Positions 1-5,236 of a stretch of DNA of 5,236 bases are shown here, one piece after another. Below the pieces are notes generated by a model. It had not been told where the DNA came from. It worked only from the letters and a program-made list of their open reading frames with translations, and made no database searches. Within the stretch, counting starts at the first letter, position 1. The number at the start of each line of letters is the position of its first letter. Origin of the DNA: Thermus kawarayensis JCM 12314 (GTDB lineage Bacteria; Deinococcota; Deinococci; Deinococcales; Thermaceae); the NCBI GenBank assembly GCA_001311545.1, contig BBBL01000133.1, positions 1-5,236 of the forward strand. Direction: 5' to 3'. Made by a program: the position numbers and the translations under genes.

Positions 1-93
1 CAGGGCCACGCCCCCCATGCCCAGGCTTCGCACCCCCTGGGCCAGCCCCAGGCCGGAAAGCCCGAGCAGGATTAAAAGAACCCTCCTCTTCAT
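1..93 (-). CDS. N-terminal part of a secreted, probably outer-membrane protein (runs off the left edge)
   Basis: The complement strand reads 31 uninterrupted codons from an ATG at 93-91 to the window edge. The start is a classic Sec signal peptide: a basic n-region (MKRR), a hydrophobic core of about 13 residues (VLLILLGLSGLGL), and a likely cleavage after Ala18 (GLA|QG). The mature part begins GVRSLGMGGVAL. From family knowledge, an 'RSLGMGG' stretch just after the signal peptide is common in outer-membrane beta-barrel proteins of the PorV/FadL-like group. With only about 12 mature residues this assignment is tentative. A GAAGG ribosome site (complement of 98-102) lies 4 bases before the ATG. 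The gene diverges from the beta-oxidation operon, so a role in lipid or hydrophobic substrate uptake is possible but only inferred. It could equally be another exported protein. Confidence 0.72.
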   Translation of the reverse strand, partial: MKRRVLLILLGLSGLGLAQGVRSLGMGGVAL

Positions 94-102
94 AGGGCCT
101 TC

Positions 103-131
103 AGCTTAAAGACCTGAGGGCCGGGCGTCAA
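103..131 (-). promoter_or_regulatory. Possible promoter of the leftward secreted-protein gene
   Basis: On the minus strand TTGACG (complement of 126-131) matches the -35 consensus at five of six bases. Seventeen bases further on, TAAGCT (complement of 103-108) is a weak -10 match at three of six bases. The implied transcript start would be near 96, giving an almost leaderless message. That fits poorly with the GAAGG ribosome site at 98-102, so the -10 position is doubtful. Confidence 0.3.
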
Positions 132-167
132 GGGTTCCTGGGCCCCTTGGTGTTTGGCCCCTTTGAC
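127..167. repeat. Imperfect inverted repeat spanning the divergent promoters
   Basis: GTCAAGGG at 127-134 faces CCCCTTTGAC at 158-167, whose complement is GTCAAAGGGG. The arms differ by one A and the length of the G run. They coincide with the -35 regions of the two divergent promoters. Two direct copies of GGCCCCTT (141-148 and 156-163, 15 bases apart) lie in the same stretch. It may be an operator, or simply two back-to-back promoters with similar -35 boxes. Confidence 0.35.
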
Positions 168-191
168 AGGTGGGCCCGGGCGGCGTAAACT
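163..191 (+). promoter_or_regulatory. Sigma-A type promoter of the fadN-fadA-fadE operon
   Basis: A perfect -35 box, TTGACA, is at 163-168. After a 17-base spacer comes TAAACT at 186-191, which matches the TATAAT consensus at four of six bases. Transcription would begin near 198, giving a leader of about 18 bases that still contains the AAGGAGG ribosome site before the ATG at 216. Spacing and position are ideal, and no other good promoter is seen in the gap. A second CTTTGAC copy at 190-196 overlaps the -10 end and might serve as a regulatory half-site. Confidence 0.7.
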
Positions 192-203
192 TTGACTCAG
201 TAT

Positions 204-210
204 AAGGAGG
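204..210 (+). promoter_or_regulatory. Ribosome binding site that fixes the fadN start at 216
   Basis: AAGGAGG at 204-210 lies 5 bases before the ATG at 216. The frame is also open upstream from a TTG at 192, but that codon has no ribosome site, overlaps the likely transcript start region, and would add residues ahead of the Rossmann strand. The ATG at 216 places the first beta strand at residues 4-8, as usual in this family. Confidence 0.85.
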
Positions 211-215
211 TGGCC

Positions 216-2501
216 ATGATCAAGAAGGTAGGCGTGGTGGGCGCGGGAACCATGGGAAGCGGGATCGCCGCCCTGGTGGCCAGCGCCGGGATCCCCGTGG
301 TCCTCCTGGACATCCCCGGCAAGGAGGACCGGAACGAGTACGCCAAAAGGGGCTTGGAGCGTGCCTCAAGGCCAAGCCCGCAGCTTCATGGACCCGGAGC
401 TTGCCCGCCACATAGAGATCGGCAACACCGAGGACCATCTGGAGAAGCTCAGGGACTGCGACTGGGTGGTGGAGGCCATTGTTGAGAAGCCCGAGCCCAA
501 GCAGGCCCTCTACGCCCGCCTGGAAAGCCTTTTGAAACCCACCGCCATCGTCAGCTCCAACACGAGCGGCATCCCCATGAGGGTCCTCCTGGAGGGGCGC
601 TCCCAGGGCTTCCGCCGGCGCTTCCTCGGCACCCACTTCTTCAACCCCCCCGCTACCTCCACCTCCTGGAGCTCATCCCCACCCCCGAGACCGACCCCAA
701 GGTTCTGGAGGAGATCCGCCGCTTCGGGGAAAGGATCCTCGGCAAGGGCACCGTTCTCGCCAAGGACTCCCCGGCTTCATCGCCAACCGGCTGGGGGTCT
801 ACGGGATGGTCCAGGCGGTGCGCCTCATGGAGAGGCACGGCCTCACCATTGACGAGGTGGACGCCCTCACCGGGCCCCTCCTCGGCCGGCCCAACTCCGC
901 CACCTTCCGCACCGCCGACCTCACGGGGCTGGACGTGCTGAAGCTGGTGACCGAGGAGCTCGCCCAGGCCACGGGGGAGGACTTCGCCTTGCCCGAATGG
1001 GTCCTCCGGCTGGTGGAGGAGGGCCGCCTGGGGGAGAAGACGGGGGCCGGGTTCTACAAGCGGGTGAACGGGGAGATCCACACCCTGGACTACCGGACCC
1101 TGGAGTATGTCCCCAGGGCCAAGCTGGACCTGCCGGAGCTCCGCGCCCTCCGGGACCTTCCCCTAAGGGAGCGCCTCGCCAAGGTTTTGGACCTCCCTGG
1201 CAAGTACGGGGCCTTCCTCCGGGAGCTTTTCGCCAAGACCGCCCACTACACCCTGGAGAAGGCCCCCGGGATCGCCTACGACCTGGTTTCCGTGGACCAG
1301 GCCCTGGAGTGGGGCTTCGGCTGGGAGGAGGGGCCCTTTAAGAACATGGACGCCGTGGGGCTTTCCCGGGTGGAGGCCCTTTTTGCCGAGCACGGCCTAA
1401 AGGCTCCTGACCTCCTTAAGAAGGCCCAGGGTGCCTTCTACCAGGACGGCGCCTATCTGGCTTTGACGGGGCCTACCACCCCCTGCCCAGGCGGGAGGGG
1501 GTCATCTCCCTGAAGGCCCTCAAGTCCGAGGGGAAGACCCTTTTGGAGAGCCAGGAGGCGGCCCTTCTGGACCTGGGGGACGGGGTGGCCCTCCTGGAGT
1601 TCCGCACCAAGATGAACGCCATCGGGGAGGGGGTCATCCGCATGCTCCAGAAGAGCCTGGAGTACGTGGAGGAGAAGGGCTACCTGGGTCTCGTCCTCGG
1701 CAACGAGGACCCCAGGGCCTTCTCCGCCGGGGCCAACCTGGCCCTTATCCTCTCCCTGGCCCAGGAGGGGGACTGGGACGAGCTCGCCCTGGCGGTGCGC
1801 CAGTTCCAGAAGGCTCCATGTCCCTCCGCTACAGCCCCTTCCCCGTGGTGGTGGCCCCCTTCGGCCTGACCCTGGGGGGCGGGGCGGAGTTCACCCTGCA
1901 CGCCGACGCCGTCCAGGCCCACGCCGAGCTCTACATGGGCCTGGTGGAGGCCGGGGTGGGGCTTCTCCCCGCTGGGGGCGGCACCAAGGAGATGCTCCTC
2001 CGCTTCACCCAGGAGCTCCTTCCCTACGAGGAGGCCGACCCCTTTGAGGGGGTGAAGCGGGCCTTCGGGCTCATCGCCATGGCCAAGACCTCCACCAGCG
2101 CCCTCGAGGCCCGCAAGATGGGCTTCCTGCGGGATAGGGACCGGATCAGCATGAACCGGGACTTCCTCATTGCCGACGCCAAGAGGCGGGTTTTGGAGCT
2201 CGCCCCCGACTACCGCCCGCCCCTTCCCCCTAAGGTCCCCGTCCTGGGAAGCGAGGCCCTGGGCAACCTCCGTTACGCCGTATGGTCCTTCCGGGAGGCG
2301 GGGGAGATCACGGACCACGACATGAGGATCGGCCTGGAGATCGCCTACGTCCTCTCCGGCGGGGAAGGCCCGGCGCGGGAGGTTTCCGAGTGGGACCTTC
2401 TGGACCTGGAGAGGGAGGCCTTCTTGAAGCTCCTCGGGACCCGCAAGACCCAGGAGCGCATCGCCTACACCCTGAAGACGGGGAAGCCTCTCAGGAACTA
2501 A
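216..2501 (+). CDS. fadN: Fused 3-hydroxyacyl-CoA dehydrogenase / enoyl-CoA hydratase (FadN-like), with six single-base losses
   Basis: This is a bifunctional beta-oxidation enzyme with the dehydrogenase part first and the crotonase part last, the FadN order and the reverse of E. coli FadB. Joined frames give 763 residues, close to B. subtilis FadN (about 790). Residues 4-15 form the NAD Rossmann turn (GAGTMG at 9-14), with acidic Asp32 ending strand 2. The SSNTSG motif starts at 114. His141 (GTHFFNPP) and Glu153 form the catalytic pair, 12 residues apart as in known dehydrogenases. The C-terminal dehydrogenase domain follows, with SPGFIANR and [17 protein letters not shown], then [11 protein letters not shown]. 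The hydratase half has an FSAGAN oxyanion loop near 504-509 and both catalytic glutamates: Glu560 (GGGAE) and Glu580 (GLVE), 20 apart as in crotonase. The frame breaks by one missing base near 365/366, 385/386, 645-651, 769-772, 1462-1464 and 1813-1817. No stop intervenes when these are repaired, so the breaks are probably sequence errors. It is the first gene of the operon. Confidence 0.9.
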
Positions 2502-2503
2502 AA

Positions 2504-2508
2504 GGGGG
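2504..2508 (+). promoter_or_regulatory. Ribosome binding site of fadA
   Basis: A GGGGG run preceded by three A (AAAGGGGG, 2501-2508) ends 5 bases before the ATG at 2514. It lies in the 12-base gap after the fadN stop, the first A being the last base of that stop. This supports translation from a shared message and the start at 2514. Confidence 0.6.
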
Positions 2509-2513
2509 AAAAG

Positions 2514-3705
2514 ATGCGGGAAGCGGTCATCGTGAGCGCAGTGCGGAGCCCCGTGGCCCGGGGCAAGAAGGATGGGGCCTTGGCCACCCTCCACCCCGTG
2601 GACCTCTCGGCCCAGGTGATGCGGGCGGCGGTGGAGCGGGTGGGCCTGGACCCCAAGGAGCTCGAGGACGTCCTCTGGGGGTGCGCCATGCCCGAGGCCG
2701 CCCAGGGGCTGAACATCGCCAGGCTCGCCCTCCTCCGGGCGGGGTTCCCCGTGGAGGTGGCGGGGGCCACCATCAACCGCTTCTGCTCCAGTGGCCTCCA
2801 GACCATCGCCATGGCCGCCCAGGCGGTGATGACGGGGATGGCCGAGGCCGTCTTGGCGGGCGGGGTGGAGATGATGAGCCAGGTGCCATGTCGGGCTTCC
2901 ACACCAGGCTCCACCCCGACCTCACCCCCACGGAGTGGAGCCCGGAGACCTATTCCACCTACATCGGCATGGGCTTCACCGCCGAAAGGGTGGCGGAGCG
3001 CTTCGGCATCGGCCGCGAGGACCAGGACCGGTGGGCCCTAAGGAGCCACCAGAAGGCCGCCCAGGCCTGGGCCGAGGGGCGCTTTAGCGAGGTGGTGCCC
3101 ATCCGGGTGCCCCGGGTGACCTACCAGGGGACCAAGAAGCGGGTGGAGGAGATCCTCTTTGAAAGGGACGAGACGGTGCGGCCCGACACCAGCCTCGAGG
3201 CCCTGGCCAAGCTCCGCCCCGCCTTCAAGAAGGGGGGCACCGTGACCGCCGGCAACGCCAGCCCCTACTCCGACGGGGCGGCGGCGGTGGTGGTCATGAG
3301 CCGGGAGAAGGCCGAGGCCCTGGGCCTAAAGCCTTGGCCCGCTTCGTTAGCTTCGCCGTGGCCGGGGTGGAGCCCGACATCATGGGCATCGGGCCGGTGA
3401 AGGCGGTGCCCAAGGCCCTAAAGCGGGCGGGGCTTACCCTGGACCAGATCGCCCTCATCGAGTTCAACGAGGCCTTCGCCGCCCAGGTCCTGGCGGTGAT
3501 GCGGGCCTTGGAGATGCCCGAGGAGAGGACCAACGTCAACGGCGGGGCCATCGCCCTAGGCCACCCCCTGGGGGCCACGGGGGCCAAGCTCACCGCCCAG
3601 CTCCTGAGCGAGCTTTCCCGGAGGGGCGGGGGGTACGGCCTCGTCACCATGTGCATCGGCGGCGGCATGGGGGCCGCGGGCGTCTTTGAGGTGTACCCGG
3701 CCTGA
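2514..3705 (+). CDS. fadA: Acetyl-CoA acyltransferase (3-ketoacyl-CoA thiolase, FadA-like), with two single-base losses
   Basis: The enzyme cleaves 3-ketoacyl-CoA with free CoA to acetyl-CoA and a shortened acyl-CoA, the last step of each beta-oxidation turn, in the cytoplasm. Repaired, it is 397 residues, the normal thiolase length (about 390-400). The N-terminus ([20 protein letters not shown]) is typical. The nucleophile is Cys91 in [12 protein letters not shown]. The NEAFA motif is followed by signature 2, [17 protein letters not shown], with catalytic His351, and by Cys381 in [13 protein letters not shown]. The Cys-His-Cys set is therefore complete. The frame breaks at 2886-2887 (one C lost, between MSQVP and MSGFH) and at 3332-3333 (one C lost, between LGLKP and LARFV). 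Both are fixed by extending CC to CCC. It sits 12 bases after fadN and 11 before fadE. A biosynthetic thiolase has the same fold, but the operon context favours degradation. Confidence 0.92.
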
Positions 3706-3710
3706 GGAGG
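3704..3710 (+). promoter_or_regulatory. Ribosome binding site of fadE overlapping the fadA stop
   Basis: GAGGAGG at 3704-3710 shares two bases with the fadA TGA stop (3703-3705) and lies 6 bases before the ATG at 3717. The arrangement suggests translational coupling of fadA and fadE. Confidence 0.75.
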
Positions 3711-3716
3711 GATACC

Positions 3717-5236
3717 ATGACCGAGGAGAAGAAGCTCTGGCAGAAAGGCGGCGGCTGGCTTTTGGAAACCCCGGAACGGGTCTACACCCCGGAGGACTTT
3801 GACGAGAGCGTGAAGGAGATCGCCCGCACCACCCGCGCCTTCGTGGAGCGGGAGGTGCTTCCCCTCCTGGAGCGCATGGAACACGGGGAGCTCGAGCTCA
3901 ACGTGCCCCTCATGCGCAAGGCGGGGGAGCTTGGGCTTTTGGCCATTGACGTTCCCGAGGAGTACGGTGGCCTGGACCTGCCCAAGGTGATCTCCACCGT
4001 GGTGGCCGAGGAGCTTTCCGGCAGCGGGGGCTTCTCCGTCACCTACGGGGCCCACACCTCCATCGGCACCCTGCCCCTGGTCTACTTCGGCACCGAGGAG
4101 CAGAAGCGGAAGTACCTGCCGAGGCTCGCCAGCGGGGAGTGGATCGCCGCCTACTGCCTCACGGAGCCGGGCTCGGGCTCGGACGCCCTCGCCGCCAAGA
4201 CCCGGGCCACCCTCTCCGAAGACGGAAAGCACTACATCCTGAACGGGGTCAAGCAGTGGATCTCCAACGCTGGCTTCGCCCACCTCTTCACCGTCTTCGC
4301 CAAGGTGGACGGGGAGCACTTCACCGCCTTCCTGGTGGAGCGGGACACCCCGGGGCTTTCCTTCGGCCCCGAGGAGAAGAAGATGGGCATCAAGGCCTCC
4401 AGCACCCGCCAGGTGATCCTGGAGGACGTCAGGTCCCCGTGGAGAACGTCCTGGGGGAGGTGGGCAAGGGGCACAAGATCGCCTTCAACGTCCTCAACGT
4501 GGGCCGCTACAAGCTGGGGGCGGGGGCCGTGGCGGGGCCAAGCGGGCCTTGGAGCTCTCCGCCCAGTACGCCAACCAGCGGGTGCAGTTTGGCCGCCCCA
4601 TCGGCCGCTTCGGCCTCATCCAGCAGAAGCTTGGGGAGATGGCGAGCCGCATCTACGCCGCGGAGAGCGCCGTCTACCGCACCGTGGGCCTTATTGACGA
4701 GGCCCTTTCCGGCAAGAAGGGCCCCGAGGCGGTGATGGCGGGGATTGAGGAGTACGCCGTGGAGGCCAGCATCATCAAGGTCCTGGGCTCCGAGGTCCTG
4801 GACTACGTGGTGGACGAGGGGGTGCAGATCCACGGGGCTACGGCTACTCCCAGGAGTACCCCATTGAGAGGGCCTACCGCGACGCCCGCATCAACCGCAT
4901 CTTTGAGGGGACCAACGAGATCAACCGCCTCCTCATCCCCGGCATGCTCCTCCGCCGGGCCTTAAAGGGGCAGCTCCCCCTCTTCCAGGCGGCCATGAGG
5001 CTCCAGAAGGAGCTCCTGGAACCTGTCTTTGAGGAGCCCGAGGACCTCGAGCTCCACCAGGTGCAAAACCTCAAGAAGCTGGCCCTCATGGTGGCGGGCC
5101 TGGCCGCCCAGAAGTACGGGCAAAAGGTGGAAGAGGAACAGGAGGTCCTGGCCGCCGCCGCCGACATCCTCATTGACGCCTACGCCGCGGAAAGCGCCCT
5201 CCTCCGGGCCAGGCGGCCTTGGGGGGCTGGCCCAGG
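3717..5236 (+). CDS. fadE: Acyl-CoA dehydrogenase (FadE-like), C-terminus beyond the window, with three single-base losses
   Basis: This FAD enzyme makes trans-2-enoyl-CoA from acyl-CoA, the first beta-oxidation step, and passes electrons to an electron-transfer flavoprotein not seen here. Repaired, about 507 residues are in the window; B. subtilis FadE has about 594, so roughly 80 are missing. The helical N-domain includes [12 protein letters not shown]. The first signature, [11 protein letters not shown], is at 146-156, followed by [10 protein letters not shown]. The C-domain has [12 protein letters not shown] and [14 protein letters not shown], and then the likely catalytic base Glu398 in [12 protein letters not shown]. 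After this comes an alpha-helical tail rich in Glu, Leu and Lys (for example [20 protein letters not shown]), as in FadE/VLCAD-type long members rather than short-chain enzymes of about 380 residues. Single bases are missing near 4430-4433, 4531-4532 and 4834-4837. The last 20 bases also read unconvincingly (PWGAGP), so another frame break may be near 5217-5226. Confidence 0.9.

Noticed and set aside
192..215. TTG start at 192 for fadN
   Set aside because: It has no ribosome site upstream and overlaps the promoter and expected transcript start. The ATG at 216 has an ideal AAGGAGG.
645..651. Programmed frameshifting or transcriptional slippage at homopolymer runs
   Set aside because: Thermus dnaX uses slippage on a long A run, but the runs here are short (the longest is seven C) and eleven separate events in three metabolic genes would leave almost no full-length product.
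806..1513. Separate small genes starting at internal ATG, GTG or TTG codons (also 1818, 3334 and 4549)
   Set aside because: Each fragment continues the same protein family exactly where the previous frame stops, and the single-base repairs rejoin them. None is an independent gene.
2502..2513. Terminator, CRISPR, tRNA or mobile-element signals between the genes or elsewhere
   Set aside because: The gene gaps are only 12 and 11 bases. No hairpin with a T run, regular repeat array, tRNA-like fold or transposase motif was seen anywhere in the window.
1680..2594. Long antisense open frame (304 codons) opposite the hydratase half of fadN and the start of fadA
   Set aside because: GC-rich third positions on the plus strand leave few stops on the complement. 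The translation is low-complexity (Gly, Leu, Pro, Glu, Val, His), has no recognisable motif, and crosses a gene boundary.
3294..4319. Long antisense open frame (341 codons) opposite fadA and fadE
   Set aside because: It has the same composition artefact, lies across two genes with clear active-site motifs on the other strand, and has no convincing domain or ribosome site.

Overview
The window looks like chromosomal DNA from a Thermus species, probably close to T. thermophilus. The base composition is very GC-rich, third codon positions are almost all G or C (GCC, GAG, CTC, GTG), ribosome sites are strong AAGGAGG/GGAGG types, and genes are packed tightly. The genus is inferred from style and protein content, not from a database match.

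Layout: positions 1-93 (minus strand) hold the first 31 codons of a secreted protein with a signal peptide, probably an outer-membrane protein. Positions 94-215 are a short divergent promoter region. From 216 to the right edge three genes run on the plus strand as one operon: a fused 3-hydroxyacyl-CoA dehydrogenase/enoyl-CoA hydratase (fadN-like, 216-2501), an acetyl-CoA acyltransferase (fadA-like thiolase, 2514-3705) and an acyl-CoA dehydrogenase (fadE-like, 3717 to beyond 5236). The gaps are 12 and 11 bases and no terminator is visible between the genes. The order matches the fadN-fadA-fadE operon of Bacillus subtilis.

Together the three proteins cover a full turn of fatty-acid beta-oxidation. 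FadE makes the trans-2-enoyl-CoA, the hydratase half of FadN adds water, the dehydrogenase half oxidises the 3-hydroxy group with NAD+, and FadA cleaves the 3-ketoacyl-CoA with CoA. All the catalytic residues I looked for are present once the frames are joined.

The most striking property is that none of the three genes is open as given. I find 11 places where exactly one base seems to be missing (6 in fadN, 2 in fadA, 3 in fadE). All are losses, and each is repaired by doubling a neighbouring base. Between them the protein sequence is well conserved, with no in-frame stops. This pattern fits base under-calling in the sequence far better than decay of a pseudogene or programmed frameshifting. 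Residue numbers below refer to the repaired frames. I see no clearly new biological system; the divergent outer-membrane gene and the shared promoter region are the parts most worth following up.
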